Shown: positions 47,405 through 57,289, counted from the first letter of the stretch. The stretch: DNA of 64,000 nucleotides from Enterococcus alcedinis (GCF_014635985.1 NZ_BMDT01000005.1:103880-167879); one strand, 5' to 3'. Made by a program: numbers and translations. The notes: generated by a model not told the origin, from the sequence alone.

Positions 47405-48784
47405 TCACTCCTTCGTCTCTGGGAAGAATTCTTCAATGTATTCTTCTTTGATTCGATTCAGTTCCGTTTTTGGTAAGGTTGCTAGTAATTTCCAGCTTAA
47501 ATCTAACGTATCCTCAATGCTACGATTATTATAGAATCCTTGGTTTAAGTATTCTTTTTCAAATAAATCGGCAAATCTTGCATATTTACGGTCAATTTCT
47601 GATAAGGCTGTTTCGCCTAAAACAACCGCTAATTCTTTCGCATCTTTTCCATCTGCATAGGCGGCAAACATTTGGTTCATCGTATCTGCATGGTCTTTTC
47701 TGGTTTTATCTTCGCCTGTTCCTTTATCTTTTAGACGAGATAAACTTGGTAAGACATCAATTGGTGGATTGATATTTCGTTTTTCTAAGTCTGGCGATAA
47801 GATAATTTGACCTTCCGTAATATAACCAGTTAAATCTGGAATTGGATGGGTCTTATCATTATCTGGCATCGTTAGGATTGGAATCTGTGTAATTGAGCCT
47901 GGTTTATCCGTCAACATACCGGCACGCTCATACAACCCTGCAAGGTCGGTATAAAGGTAGCCTGGGTAACCACGACGACCTGGAACTTCACGACGTGCCG
48001 CTGAAATTTCACGTAAGGCTTCACAGTAGTTCGTCATATCTGTCAAAATAACTAAGACATGCATGCCTTTTTCAAAGGCTAAATATTCGGCTGTGGCTAA
48101 TGCCATTCTTGGTGTCGCAATCCGTTCAATCGCTGGGTCATTGGCTAAGTTTAAAAACATCACCGAACGATCAAGTGCACCTGTTTTGCGAAATTCATCG
48201 ATAAAGAATTCAGATTCTTCAAAGGGAATCCCAATCGCACCAAAAACTATCGCAAAGTTGCCCTCATCGTTTGGTACCGTTGCTTGACGGGCGATTTGTG
48301 CAGCAATTTCTTTATGCGGCATTCCAGCAGATGAGAAAATCGGCAGTTTTTGTCCACGAACAAGCGTGTTCAAGTGGTCAATCGCTGAAATTCCCGTTTG
48401 GATAAATTCATCTGGGAAGGCACGTGCCATCGGATTAATTGATGCGCCATTTACATCGACTCGTTTATCTGGAATGATCCGTGGACCATCATCAATCGGT
48501 TGTCCTAAGCCATCAAAAATACGTCCAAGCATGTCTTGTGAGACGCCGACGGTTAAACCAGTTCCTAGGAAACGAATCCGGCTTTCTTCCGCACCTAAGT
48601 TACTCGTTCCTTCAAAGACTTGGACAATCGCTTTATCTTTTGTCACTTCAAGTACTTGTCCACGACGGAGTTCACCACTGTCAGTCCGAATTTCAACCAG
48701 TTCATCGTATTTCACGCCTTCTACGTTTTCAACGACCATAATCGGCCCATAAATTTCAGAGACGGAACGGTATTCTTTTAACAT
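47405..48784 (-). CDS. ntpB: V-type ATPase subunit B
   Basis: 459-residue non-catalytic subunit of the soluble A3B3 head. Typical stretches are [21 protein letters not shown], the non-canonical P-loop position [19 protein letters not shown] (no GxGKT), [27 protein letters not shown] and the C-terminal [13 protein letters not shown]. It starts immediately after the ntpA stop codon and ends 6 bp before ntpD, consistent with one translationally coupled operon. Confidence 0.97.
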   Translation of the reverse strand: MLKEYRSVSEIYGPIMVVENVEGVKYDELVEIRTDSGELRRGQVLEVTKDKAIVQVFEGTSNLGAEESRIRFLGTGLTVGVSQDMLGRIFDGLGQPIDDGPRIIPDKRVDVNGASINPMARAFPDEFIQTGISAIDHLNTLVRGQKLPIFSSAGMPHKEIAAQIARQATVPNDEGNFAIVFGAIGIPFEESEFFIDEFRKTGALDRSVMFLNLANDPAIERIATPRMALATAEYLAFEKGMHVLVILTDMTNYCEALREISAARREVPGRRGYPGYLYTDLAGLYERAGMLTDKPGSITQIPILTMPDNDKTHPIPDLTGYITEGQIILSPDLEKRNINPPIDVLPSLSRLKDKGTGEDKTRKDHADTMNQMFAAYADGKDAKELAVVLGETALSEIDRKYARFADLFEKEYLNQGFYNNRSIEDTLDLSWKLLATLPKTELNRIKEEYIEEFFPETKE

Positions 48785-50563
48785 TTATTCCATCCCCCCT
48801 TTTTCAACAATTTGTTGCAATGCTTCTTTGATTTCATTTTCTAAGTTCATTAATTGATCAAGATTTTCTTCAGAAATATACTTACTACGTGCAATTTTCT
48901 CACGTAAATCAATCGTTCCTTGAATGATTTCATTGAAATAAGCACCCAATTCGATCGCTCGCAAGGACTCATGGTAAAACGATAAGATATTGCGCAATAA
49001 GTAAAATTGCTTTTCTCTCGAAGTAAACGTATCAACATCGTCAAAAGCATTTTGTTGCAAGTAATCTTGACGGATCGAACGAGCAATCACTAGCGTCATT
49101 CGGTCTTTTGGTAAGAGTGCTTCAATTCCAACTAGTTGGACAATTTCATCTAAACGCTCTTCTTCTTGTAACAATGTCATCGCTTCATGAACTTGTTTGG
49201 ACCATTGACCGTCAAATAATTCATCTAAATATTCGAGTAATTCATTTTCATATAAGGAATAGGAATTCGTCCAGTTAATTGATGGGAAGTGACGTTTTTG
49301 GGCAAGGGCACTATCTAATGCCCAGAAGACTTTAACAATCCGTAACGTATTTTGCGTTACCGGTTCACTAATATCCCCACCAGCTGGTGATACGGCACCG
49401 ATGGCAGTGATACTTCCTTCACGATTATCGCTACCTAGCGTTTCATAACGACCCGCGCGCTCATAGTATTCCGCAATTCGACTACCTAGATACGCTGGAT
49501 ACCCTTCATCACCTGGAATTTCTTGTAAGCGACCGCTCATCTCACGTAAAGCTTCTGCCCAACGCGAAGTTGAATCAGCCATGATTGCTACGTCATAGCC
49601 CATATCACGATAATATTCAGCAATCGTAATACCCGTATAGATCGATGCTTCACGCGCTGCTACTGGCATGTTCGACGTATTCGCAATTAAAACGGTACGT
49701 TCCATCAATGACTTACCTGTTTTTGGGTCAATCAATTCAGAGAACTCGTTAATAACGTCTTTCATTTCATTTCCGCGCTCGCCACAACCAACATAAACGA
49801 CAATATCCACATCTGACCACTTAGCGATTTGGTGTTGTACAACGGTTTTCCCCGCACCAAAAGGTCCCGGTACAGCAGCCGATCCCCCTTTTGCCACAGG
49901 GAAAAACGTATCAACAACGCGTTGACCGGTAATCAATGGGCTTCCTGGTTTCAGTTTACGACGGCTTGGACGTGGTTTACGAACTGGCCAACGTTGCAAC
50001 ATCGGTAATTTCTTTTCTGTGCCATTGGCTGTTTCCAAAATACAAACGGGTTCTGTAATACTAAAGTTCCCCGCTTTAATTTCTTTAATCACACCACTGA
50101 CGCCATTTGGTACCATCACACGGTGTTCAACCACTTCGGTTTCTTGAACAACACCGATAATATCGCCGGCTTCAACTGTATCACCTGCGGCTTTCTTTGG
50201 AACAAAAGTCCATTTTTTTTGCCAATCCAGGGCATCAATCGTAATCCCACGCTCTAAATAATCACTTTGAGCTTGCGCCATAAATTTATCTAAAGGGCGT
50301 TGAATCCCGTCAAACATTTGACCGAGTAATCCCGGTGCTAACTCAACCGAAAGTGGCGTACCGATTGATTCGACTACTTCACCTGGACCAATACCATTTG
50401 TTTCTTCATAAACTTGAATCGATGCAATACCTTTTTTTAACTCTATTATTTCTCCCAATAATCCTTTATCACTGACCTTACAAATCTCATGAATCTTCGC
50501 ATTATGTAAGCCAATCGCTTGGACTAAAGGACCGGAAACTTTGATAATTTCTCCAATTGCCAA
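48785..50563 (-). CDS. ntpA: V-type ATPase catalytic subunit A
   Basis: 592-residue catalytic subunit. It starts [17 protein letters not shown], has the A-subunit-specific insertion (about 115-190, with [13 protein letters not shown]), Walker [10 protein letters not shown] (about 232-240), catalytic Glu in GCGERGNEM, and [39 protein letters not shown]. The start is TTG with GAGGAGG six bases upstream; no closer ATG fits the family N-terminus. It hydrolyses ATP to drive ion export across the membrane. Confidence 0.97.
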   Translation of the reverse strand: MAIGEIIKVSGPLVQAIGLHNAKIHEICKVSDKGLLGEIIELKKGIASIQVYEETNGIGPGEVVESIGTPLSVELAPGLLGQMFDGIQRPLDKFMAQAQSDYLERGITIDALDWQKKWTFVPKKAAGDTVEAGDIIGVVQETEVVEHRVMVPNGVSGVIKEIKAGNFSITEPVCILETANGTEKKLPMLQRWPVRKPRPSRRKLKPGSPLITGQRVVDTFFPVAKGGSAAVPGPFGAGKTVVQHQIAKWSDVDIVVYVGCGERGNEMKDVINEFSELIDPKTGKSLMERTVLIANTSNMPVAAREASIYTGITIAEYYRDMGYDVAIMADSTSRWAEALREMSGRLQEIPGDEGYPAYLGSRIAEYYERAGRYETLGSDNREGSITAIGAVSPAGGDISEPVTQNTLRIVKVFWALDSALAQKRHFPSINWTNSYSLYENELLEYLDELFDGQWSKQVHEAMTLLQEEERLDEIVQLVGIEALLPKDRMTLVIARSIRQDYLQQNAFDDVDTFTSREKQFYLLRNILSFYHESLRAIELGAYFNEIIQGTIDLREKIARSKYISEENLDQLMNLENEIKEALQQIVEKGGME

Positions 50564-50581
50564 AGACGTTCCTCCTCTACT

Positions 50582-50899
50582 TTAATCATCTTGTAAAATG
50601 GCCATACCGATGGCTTCTTCGACGGTTTTTTTCAGGCGATCCATGCCAATTCCTAGGACTCCGCTACTACTTGGAATCGGGATGATTGCCGGTGTCACAT
50701 GATCGTCGTAATGTGCAATCTCTGATTCGAGCTGTTCAACAATTCGTTCAGTGATAAAAATCACGCCATAATCCGGTGCCATTTCTTCTAATTGTTTTTT
50801 CGCTGCTTCAAGGTCGGTGACCGGAAAAACATCAATTCCTAAGCCTTTAAAAGGTAAAATCGAGTTTTTTCCACCTAACATACCAATTTTTTTATACAT
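50582..50899 (-). CDS. ntpG: V-type ATPase subunit F (NtpG)
   Basis: 105-residue central-stalk subunit (YKKIGMLGGKNSILPFKGLGIDVFPV, GVIFITERIVEQL, PAIIPIPSSSGVLGIG). I chose the ATG that overlaps the ntpC stop region, with GGGTG upstream; the longer GTG frame adds three residues. The length matches Enterococcus hirae NtpG. Position between ntpC and ntpA is as in that operon. Confidence 0.93.
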   Translation of the reverse strand: MYKKIGMLGGKNSILPFKGLGIDVFPVTDLEAAKKQLEEMAPDYGVIFITERIVEQLESEIAHYDDHVTPAIIPIPSSSGVLGIGMDRLKKTVEEAIGMAILQDD

Positions 50900-51893
50900 A
50901 AGAATCACGCACCCGACTTCTTAACTTTTCTACTGGCACTTTATTGATTTTCCCAATAAAGATCATGCGTAGGTTTTTGATTTCTGTTTCTTTTGCATAA
51001 AGATAACCCAAAATCGCACTTGGACCAAAAGGAATCATTTTCTTTTCCTTAAAATAGCGCATCGTAAAATCATCTTTTAACATGTCAAAATGATTTAATG
51101 TTCCTGTTGTTTTTAGCCCCTCAATGACTACATCACTGACACTACCATATGGTGTGCTTTTTAAGTACGCACCAAAATCGGCTAGAGAGCGTTGAATATG
51201 ACTGACTAATTGCTCCGTCGGCAATGTTCCACCTTCTGCGACCACGGCGTTCATAAAGCCTTTTTTACGTCCCATCATATAGCTTCTTAAAATGGTTGAT
51301 AGGTTAAACAAATCAATCATGCGTTGCGCCAGTTCAATAAAATCGGCTTCTTTTGACGCTTCCGCCACTTCTAAAAAGTGACGCCAGTAATAGTTATCGA
51401 AAATAATATCAATACCTTGGACTTCCTCGTAATCTTCAATATATGAAAAGACTTCTTCTAAACAATCAATCAAGACTTGTGGTGCTTCCTTGTGCGTTCT
51501 TGTTTGTACCAATTCTTTCAAAAGATTACGATCAAATGCCCCAAAAGGTAAAAGTAAGTCACTCAAATCTTCCTTTGTGTACCAGCTTTTTACGAGCACT
51601 TTTAGGTTGTGATAATCATACTTCAAAGTAAAAATATCCACTACTGCTTTTAGAGGTGCCAATTCATAGGCTAGGTCAAACGTCCGCTTTTCTTCTAATA
51701 AAAGCACTTCTTCAAAATCATGTTTTGATGTCTTTTCATCAATAAAGTCGCCATATGGTGTTTCAAGCAAAATAGAATATAAATCACTTGCTCTTTCAAC
51801 ACTTAGCAAACGGTCAAAAACAGAGCGATCAAGCAATCGACCTTCGTAGGTCCGAATACGCACGTTTGCACTGCTGTATTGAATGTCTTTCAA
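50892..51893 (-). CDS. ntpC: V-type ATPase subunit C/d
   Basis: 333-residue funnel-shaped subunit linking the central stalk to the rotor ring (YSSANVRIRTYEGRLLDRSVFDRLL, LKYDYHNLKVLVKSWY, FGPSAILGYLYAKETEIKNLRMIFIGKINKVP). The conserved C-terminal KNLRMI(F/Y) motif is typical of V-ATPase C/AC39 subunits. I chose TTG with AGGAGGG five bases upstream; an earlier TTG inside ntpE lacks a site. The gene overlaps ntpG at its 3' end. Confidence 0.93.
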   Translation of the reverse strand: MKDIQYSSANVRIRTYEGRLLDRSVFDRLLSVERASDLYSILLETPYGDFIDEKTSKHDFEEVLLLEEKRTFDLAYELAPLKAVVDIFTLKYDYHNLKVLVKSWYTKEDLSDLLLPFGAFDRNLLKELVQTRTHKEAPQVLIDCLEEVFSYIEDYEEVQGIDIIFDNYYWRHFLEVAEASKEADFIELAQRMIDLFNLSTILRSYMMGRKKGFMNAVVAEGGTLPTEQLVSHIQRSLADFGAYLKSTPYGSVSDVVIEGLKTTGTLNHFDMLKDDFTMRYFKEKKMIPFGPSAILGYLYAKETEIKNLRMIFIGKINKVPVEKLRSRVRDSYV

Positions 51894-51903
51894 GAAATCC
51901 CTC

Positions 51904-52500
51904 CTATTCTTGTTCAAAAATAAGTTCAATTAATTGATAACTTAAATCCTCTTCTTTTGACTCTAATAACGCTTCGAAGATATAGTTGAACTCAATTTCA
52001 CCTTGTCTAAATACGACACCGCTACGATTTGGAATCCGATGTTTTACACGTTTCAATGTGACTTCGTCTCCCAAGGTGTTTTGCCAGTTTTGCATCATTT
52101 CTTCTGTAATTAACGGTTGTGTTTTGTCCCCAAAAATCAATTCAACCTCACCAGTTAATTGTGTCACTTGCAGTTTTCGTAACACAAATGCTTCGACTTG
52201 ATCCGCAGGTAATTGTTGTAATCTTACTTTTGCTTCTTCAAACAACTCATCTAAAATTTGTTGTTTTGCTGCTAATACACGGTTACGTGATTTCACATGT
52301 AACTCTGAAACTTTTAAACTCAACTCACGCTGTAATTCACGTTCGTAACGTTTAAGATGTTCTACTGATTCTTTTTCCAGTTGCGTCTTTTTCAAATGTT
52401 CGCTTTGCGTTAATTCTTTTTCAGCTTCTTTAACAAGTGATGCTTGTTTTTTAACCGCATCGTCTTTAATTTTTGTCGTTAATTTTGTAATATCAGACAT
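51904..52500 (-). CDS. ntpE: V-type ATPase subunit E
   Basis: 198-residue peripheral-stalk subunit. Residues about 1-90 are a charged coiled coil (KDDAVKKQASLVKEAEKELTQSEHLKKTQLEKESVEHLKRYERE), and the C-terminal half is a globular domain contacting the A3B3 head. An AGGAGG site precedes the ATG. It pairs with the NtpF helix to hold the stator. Position is after ntpK as in Enterococcus hirae. Confidence 0.92.
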   Translation of the reverse strand: MSDITKLTTKIKDDAVKKQASLVKEAEKELTQSEHLKKTQLEKESVEHLKRYERELQRELSLKVSELHVKSRNRVLAAKQQILDELFEEAKVRLQQLPADQVEAFVLRKLQVTQLTGEVELIFGDKTQPLITEEMMQNWQNTLGDEVTLKRVKHRIPNRSGVVFRQGEIEFNYIFEALLESKEEDLSYQLIELIFEQE

Positions 52501-52510
52501 TGTTTTCCTC

Positions 52511-52984
52511 CTAGCTCATCACCAATAAGAAAGAAATAACGAATCCTAAGATAGCGTATGTTTCCATCATCGCTACAAAAATAATCCCTTTTGTCGTATG
52601 TTCTGGCTTTTTGGCTAAAATTTGCATTGCTGCAGCTGATCCACGACCTTGCCATAAACCGTTGGCAATTGCCGTTAATGAAATCGGTAATGATGCAATA
52701 AATAAGAATAATCCACGTTGGAAACTAATGTCTCCCGTAATTTGTAAGAAAATCATGAAGGAAATAACGAATCCGTATAGTCCTTGAGTTGCTGATAAAA
52801 GCTCTAAGATCAACGCTTGACCAAATTTCTCTGGTTCTTCTGCAATTAATCCTGCTGCTGCTTGAGACGTCATCCCAACACCAATTGTTGAACCAATCCC
52901 TCCACAAATTGTTGCTGTTGCAACACCTAATCCGGCAAAAAGTAAGCCACCGTTTTCATAAAAAAAGCTAATCCAATTTTCCAT
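52511..52984 (-). CDS. ntpK: V-type ATPase proteolipid subunit K (rotor ring)
   Basis: 157-residue membrane rotor subunit with two fused hairpins (four helices at about 10-33, 52-78, 87-112 and 131-156). Residues Thr66 and Gln67 (SATQGLYG), Gln112 (GLWQGRG) and Glu141 (AMMETYAI) correspond to the sodium ligands Thr64, Gln65, Gln110 and Glu139 of Enterococcus hirae NtpK, offset by two. This indicates Na+ translocation. I chose the ATG with AGGAGG upstream (MENWISF); the longer frame runs into ntpI. Confidence 0.95.
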   Translation of the reverse strand: MENWISFFYENGGLLFAGLGVATATICGGIGSTIGVGMTSQAAAGLIAEEPEKFGQALILELLSATQGLYGFVISFMIFLQITGDISFQRGLFLFIASLPISLTAIANGLWQGRGSAAAMQILAKKPEHTTKGIIFVAMMETYAILGFVISFLLVMS

Positions 52985-52985
52985 A

Positions 52986-54962
52986 CTATTCTTGTTCCTC
53001 CTGTTGTTTGTTTTCATCTGACACAATCGTCACGTATTTATTACTTGCTTTTAGTGGTTTAAAAGCGCGTCCTCCACCGGTAAAGAATTTACCAAAGAAC
53101 TCTAAGTACTGTAGGCGAATCCCATGAACATAGGCTCCTAAGTAACTTAAGAAAATATTAATCGCATGCAATAAGACAAAGAGTAAGGCACCGATTGTAA
53201 AGCGTGCAACGGGTGGGAAATAACTAATAATTAAGTTAAATGCCGCCGCAATACTACCACCGGCAACCCCTAGCGCCATTAAACGCGTATAACTGACTAA
53301 ATCACTCATGTAATTCGTTAAATCCATTAAACCGTATAAACCGGAACCAATTTTACCAGCTAATGTTTCACCTTCAACACTTCCACCGATAACAATGGCA
53401 ATCAACGCTACCGCAAAGCCAATTCCACCAACTGTGCTTAAGCTTGAATCGGGTAAAATGGTCAATCCTAAAGCTAAAAGTGCACCACTAATCAGGAATA
53501 ACATCCATGAACCTGCTTGGAAAATTGCATTGAATTTCTGTTTTTTCTTCGCCCATAATAAGTAAAACTTCAAAATTAAAGCAAAGAAAATTTGAATATA
53601 ACCGAAGATAACTGAGATTAATAAAATTTCCGTAATATCGGATTGGTTCGATAGCAACTGAAACGGCATGGTCATTCCAAAGAAACTACCATAAATTAAG
53701 CCCCACATCATCGTCGGTAAGGCACACAACTGAAAGAATGTCAGGTTACGTTTCATCCCTGCTTCAAAATAGAAGATTTTTTTAGCCAAAAGAATCGCTA
53801 AGAATAAGATTAAACCATAACCAAAATCGGCAACCATCATTCCGAATGCTAAGGCGTAAAAAGGTGCCATAAACGGGGTTGGATCAATTTCATCGTATTT
53901 CGGTAAACTATACATTTCAATCAATGTCTCAAAAGGTGCTACCCAACGATTATTTTTAAGTAAAATTGGAACTTCTGCGATTTCTTCTTCTCGAACTTCT
54001 TCAAATACTAAGTAATACTCATTATTTGTAGCGTGCTTGATTTGTTCCTCTAATTTCGCAGCTTCAGCTGTTGGAACCCAACCCGCTAAACTTGTGACTG
54101 CTTTCGACTGAAACAAGCGTTCCTTGCTCTGACTTTTCACAACTTGACTACTATAGTACTCGGCAATCACGTTCATTTGAAGTGCTTCCGCCTTCATTTG
54201 ACTGAGTGCTGCTTTAATTTCTTTTTCTTCTGCAATAATAGCAGCCATTTTTTCTTTGACTTCTGAAAGAGCCTCTTGTGGTTTTCCTTGGAAAGGATAG
54301 TGATATTCATCAAAACCAACTGTTGATAACGAGTATCGAACCTTTTGTTGATTGGTTTTGTGGAAAAGTAACAACAAATACGTTGTTGAAGTTGTTTGTT
54401 GGATGATTTGATAGTAAGAACTTGGATATTTCTCAAGTTCATGATTTAAAGTGGGTATTTGTTCATTCGATATCGTGCCTAACAGTCCGACAGAATGCTT
54501 TAATTCATTGAGAACTGCAGGGGATTCGTCGAAATAGCGCCAACGATTCAGTTCGTTTTCTTCTTTAGAAAGGTCTTGTTTTTCTTGAGCAATCATTCGT
54601 AGACGACGGTCTTTTGCGCGTAAATCCTCAACGAATGTTTCCCAATCAGATGTTTCGGTGATGTGTTCTAATTGTGCCAGGGTATATGTTGGCGGTTGAT
54701 TTCTTAATTTCTGAATAAAAGATGCTTTAGGTAAATAATTTGCTAGAAAGTCCTTCGCCCATAAAACCCGAGCCAATTGATTTTCTAATTTTTCGGTCAT
54801 CGCGGATGAATCATCTTTCAAGAAATGGTTATCTGAAAGCAAAATCCCTTCATCTGCTGGTAAAATCTCTGCTTTTTGAAAATTCTGCAAGCTTTGTAGC
54901 AGCTTTTCGTGTGTCTTTTTGAAACTTAACACATGAAATTTTTGCATTTGAACAATGGCCAA
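52986..54962 (-). CDS. ntpI: V-type ATPase membrane subunit I/a
   Basis: 658-residue stator subunit that forms the ion path against the rotor. The N-terminal soluble half (about 1-330) has coiled coils (VEDLRAKDRRLRMIAQEKQDL). The C-terminal half has about seven membrane helices, from PFMAPFYALAFGMMVADFGYGLILF to FTIGALLFVLLHAINIFLSYLGAYVHGIRLQYLEFFGKFF. The essential Arg is in LVSYTRLMALGVAGG. The start is TTG next to the ntpF stop codon with GGTGGG upstream. Confidence 0.94.
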   Translation of the reverse strand: MAIVQMQKFHVLSFKKTHEKLLQSLQNFQKAEILPADEGILLSDNHFLKDDSSAMTEKLENQLARVLWAKDFLANYLPKASFIQKLRNQPPTYTLAQLEHITETSDWETFVEDLRAKDRRLRMIAQEKQDLSKEENELNRWRYFDESPAVLNELKHSVGLLGTISNEQIPTLNHELEKYPSSYYQIIQQTTSTTYLLLLFHKTNQQKVRYSLSTVGFDEYHYPFQGKPQEALSEVKEKMAAIIAEEKEIKAALSQMKAEALQMNVIAEYYSSQVVKSQSKERLFQSKAVTSLAGWVPTAEAAKLEEQIKHATNNEYYLVFEEVREEEIAEVPILLKNNRWVAPFETLIEMYSLPKYDEIDPTPFMAPFYALAFGMMVADFGYGLILFLAILLAKKIFYFEAGMKRNLTFFQLCALPTMMWGLIYGSFFGMTMPFQLLSNQSDITEILLISVIFGYIQIFFALILKFYLLWAKKKQKFNAIFQAGSWMLFLISGALLALGLTILPDSSLSTVGGIGFAVALIAIVIGGSVEGETLAGKIGSGLYGLMDLTNYMSDLVSYTRLMALGVAGGSIAAAFNLIISYFPPVARFTIGALLFVLLHAINIFLSYLGAYVHGIRLQYLEFFGKFFTGGGRAFKPLKASNKYVTIVSDENKQQEEQE

Positions 54963-55274
54963 TTAACCCACCACCTCTTCAATCATTTTTGCGATGGCTT
55001 TTTCACGCAACGCTGGAGAGACTTGTTGTAATTTCTCGATTTCTCCATTGGTCTTCGTTGTTAAAGGTGCTTTTAGTTGTGCAAACTCTGATTCCGATTG
55101 TTCAAGCAATCGCTGTTGTTCAGCTTTCTCTTGTTCACGTAACTCTTTACGAAAGGCATCAAGCGCTTCTTGACTCGCTTGTTTTTTTTCTTGTATCAAT
55201 GCGGCTGTCTCTTGAATGATTTCTTCTGCTTCAACTTCAGCTTCAATAATTTTTTGAATGGCATCTACACTCAT
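54963..55274 (-). CDS. ntpF: V-type ATPase subunit F/H (peripheral-stalk helix)
   Basis: 103-residue, highly charged, mostly coiled-coil protein (IIEAEVEAEEIIQETAALIQEKKQASQEALDAFRKELREQEKAEQQRLLEQ), as expected for the NtpF/G-H peripheral-stalk partner of NtpE. It is the first gene of the operon, with AAGGAGG before the ATG and a promoter about 70 bp upstream. Identity rests on position and composition, since the family is weakly conserved. Confidence 0.88.
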   Translation of the reverse strand: MSVDAIQKIIEAEVEAEEIIQETAALIQEKKQASQEALDAFRKELREQEKAEQQRLLEQSESEFAQLKAPLTTKTNGEIEKLQQVSPALREKAIAKMIEEVVG

Positions 55275-55336
55275 TCAATCTCCTCCTTACTCATTTCCTA
55301 TGAAAGCTATTACAGGTAAACTTAACTGTTACATAA

Positions 55337-55365
55337 ATGTTAACGAAAATAAATAACCACGTCAA
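55337..55365 (-). promoter_or_regulatory. Promoter of the V-ATPase operon
   Basis: Minus-strand TTGACG (-35), a 17-bp spacer and TAACAT (-10), about 65 bp upstream of ntpF. The inverted pair GTTAACATTTATGTAAC overlaps the -10 region and may be an operator. Confidence 0.65.
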
Positions 55366-55812
55366 GGAATCTGTGAGTTTTTTCTAAAAAAAAACACAAT
55401 CTTCTCATAAAAATCCAATTCCTTCGATTTTTTCCTTCATTAATATCCAAAACCTTTACAATCTCGGCATCGGTTCTTTCTAGTGATTTTTTAAGTAACA
55501 GACGATTTTTCTAATCCATTTTCCATTGTAAAATAGTAACACTGGTTGTCTCTGCTTTGCATAAATTAATGAAACTTAGAATTTTTTTATTGAATCTTCG
55601 AACCAAACATCACTTCATCATCGGAAAAAAGTATCTACTAAGAAAATGTGAACGCGTCATCGCAAATACATTCATTCAATACTTCCTAGTGAGTATTATG
55701 AATAATCGCTCCCTTTCGAACTTTAATCCAAAATTTATTTGAAAACGACCTGTTTCTATCTGCATAGCTAGTGCTGAAGTAATTGTTGTTGGAAAAAGTG
55801 GGATAGATTCTC
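55366..55812. other. Intergenic region upstream of the V-ATPase promoter, no gene seen
   Basis: About 450 bp, AT-rich. One short plus-strand frame (55557-55742) has no ribosome binding site and no recognisable sequence. I see no further repeat or structure. Confidence 0.5.
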
Positions 55813-55839
55813 AAAAAGCCTACGACATCAGTCGCAGGC
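55813..55839 (-). terminator. Terminator after the HAD-family gene
   Basis: The hairpin GCCTaCGAC/GTCGcAGGC is followed on the minus strand by TTTTT. It lies about 120 bp after the HAD gene stop codon, beyond repeat copy C. Confidence 0.72.
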
Positions 55840-55860
55840 CTTCGTTCTCACATGAACATT

Positions 55861-55960
55861 TGATGGATAAACGGGTAACCAAAGCCTGCCCTTTCTAAAA
55901 ACTCCACTAAATTCGAGCAATTGAAAGACTCACTTGTTCGAATTTACCTTCAGTTTCTCA
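55861..55960 (-). repeat. Copy C of 3'-end repeat family 2
   Basis: Matches copy B at 46626-46743 over about 100 bp (ACGGGTAACCAAA, CCACTAAATTCGAGCAATTGAAA, TTGTTCGAATTTAC, CAGTTTCTCA). The minus-strand copy begins at the TGA stop codon of the HAD gene. The inverted TTCGAGCAA/TTGTTCGAA pair can form a hairpin. Confidence 0.75.
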
Positions 55961-56737
55961 TTCAGGTAATGAATATCCGTGATACTGTCTTCCTAGCTCC
56001 TGTATTCGCTCCACAATCGTTTGTTCGTAATCCCCGGCTAATTCGATTGTCTCACTTGCGAATAACTCTAGCGACTCATACGAACCAATTCGTACGCTAT
56101 ACAATGAGTTTTCAAACATCGTCTGGTCATTCGCATCATTACCAAAAGCAATATAAGCTTGCTCCTCCACACCCATTCTTTGCAAAGCTGACCATTTATG
56201 CACCCCTTTTGGGCTCACATCAAGGACATTTTCTTGGCCATGGCGATGAACATAAACGTCTAGTTCTTCTAACTTTTCTGCCAGTTTCTCCATTCGGTCT
56301 GCTGTCAAAAAAAGAACTTTCGTAATTGTATCTAACGCTTCTAATGGACAACATTGCGCTAAGTTAGCAGGATCGACATTTTTACGAATTGGATGCGTCT
56401 TGGATCCAGTATATGCATAGTCCCAGTCACTATCTATTAAGTAGGTTGTTCGATGCTCTTCGATCCATTGCTTGATTAACTGCATTTCATGTAGAGAAAA
56501 TGTCGTAGAGTGCACGATTTCACCATTGAGAAAAATCATCGAACCATTTCCACCAATCATGGGATAGCCATGAAAAGGACAAGCAATCACCGGTAGCATG
56601 TCACGAATCGGTCGAGCCGAAGCAAAAATCACTTCATGACCCAATTCAGTTAATTCATGCAACGCTTGAAGAATCTCAGGTACAATTGGTTGTCCTTTAA
56701 AACAAATCGTCCCATCTAAATCAAAAACAAATTTCAT
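55958..56737 (-). CDS. HAD-superfamily hydrolase, Cof type
   Basis: 259-residue cytoplasmic phosphatase. Motif I is FVFDLDGTICF (nucleophile Asp at about 5), motif II IFASARPIRDM, and the C-terminal motifs are GVHKWSALQ and IAFGNDANDQTMFENSLYSV. A C2-type cap lies between. The family removes phosphate from sugar phosphates or other small metabolites; the substrate is unknown. I chose the ATG seven bases after GGAGGG; the longer frame adds 25 residues foreign to the family. Confidence 0.9.
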   Translation of the reverse strand: MKFVFDLDGTICFKGQPIVPEILQALHELTELGHEVIFASARPIRDMLPVIACPFHGYPMIGGNGSMIFLNGEIVHSTTFSLHEMQLIKQWIEEHRTTYLIDSDWDYAYTGSKTHPIRKNVDPANLAQCCPLEALDTITKVLFLTADRMEKLAEKLEELDVYVHRHGQENVLDVSPKGVHKWSALQRMGVEEQAYIAFGNDANDQTMFENSLYSVRIGSYESLELFASETIELAGDYEQTIVERIQELGRQYHGYSLPE

Positions 56738-56921
56738 CAAATCGCCCTCCATTAAACCAATAGTCGTTCTCATTATACCTCGACAACCCACTTTTTTCGC
56801 CATTAATTTCATTCAAACAAAATAGTGGTTTTTTGTCATCAAAATGCGGTATAATTAAAAAGTTCATTTTTTAATTCACTGAAACAGAATTTTTTAATTA
56901 CATCTTTGGAGGAATGATTGA

Positions 56922-57146
56922 ATGAATTGCGCAAAATGTGAAAATGAAATGGTAGCAGGGAATTTATTAGGGGATCGTTACGCATTAAAATGGATGCCAG
57001 GTAACGAAAAGTTAACACTAGGCGTATTAGCTAAAAATGCGATTACTTTTAAAAGTTCAGGTATGTTTGGTCGTCCGAAAGTAGAAGCTTTCGTTTGCCA
57101 TGATTGCCAGACAATGGTTATCGATATGAATGGAAAAACAAAATAA
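56922..57146 (+). CDS. Small zinc-ribbon protein
   Basis: 74-residue protein with two CxxC-type knuckles, CAKCENEM at about 3-10 and CHDC at about 59-62, joined by a short basic middle (WMPGNEKLTLG, MFGRPKVEAFV). This looks like the PF20097-type uncharacterised zinc-ribbon family; that assignment is tentative. A TTGGAGGA site precedes the ATG and a terminator follows, so it is a monocistronic gene. The function is unknown. Confidence 0.82.
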   Translation: MNCAKCENEMVAGNLLGDRYALKWMPGNEKLTLGVLAKNAITFKSSGMFGRPKVEAFVCHDCQTMVIDMNGKTK

Positions 57147-57164
57147 CTATAGGTTTTTAAAATG

Positions 57165-57199
57165 CTCACCAAACGAATTTGTTTGGTGGGTATTTTTTT
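57165..57199 (+). terminator. Terminator after the zinc-ribbon gene
   Basis: The stem CACCAAAC/GTTTGGTG is followed by ATTTTTTTA. Confidence 0.85.
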
Positions 57200-57289
57200 A
57201 TACAAAATACAAAAATCGCAATTTTAGCACTCTATATTCTACCAAAGACTGTTAAGATAAATCTAAATAAAACAAAGGAGAATATCGCG

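Noticed and set aside
55557-55742. 61-codon plus-strand open frame upstream of the V-ATPase operon
   Set aside because: No ribosome binding site, no recognisable domain, and AT-rich intergenic composition.
56738-56812. Longer start for the HAD phosphatase
   Set aside because: The added residues do not belong to the family, and the internal ATG has a strong ribosome binding site.
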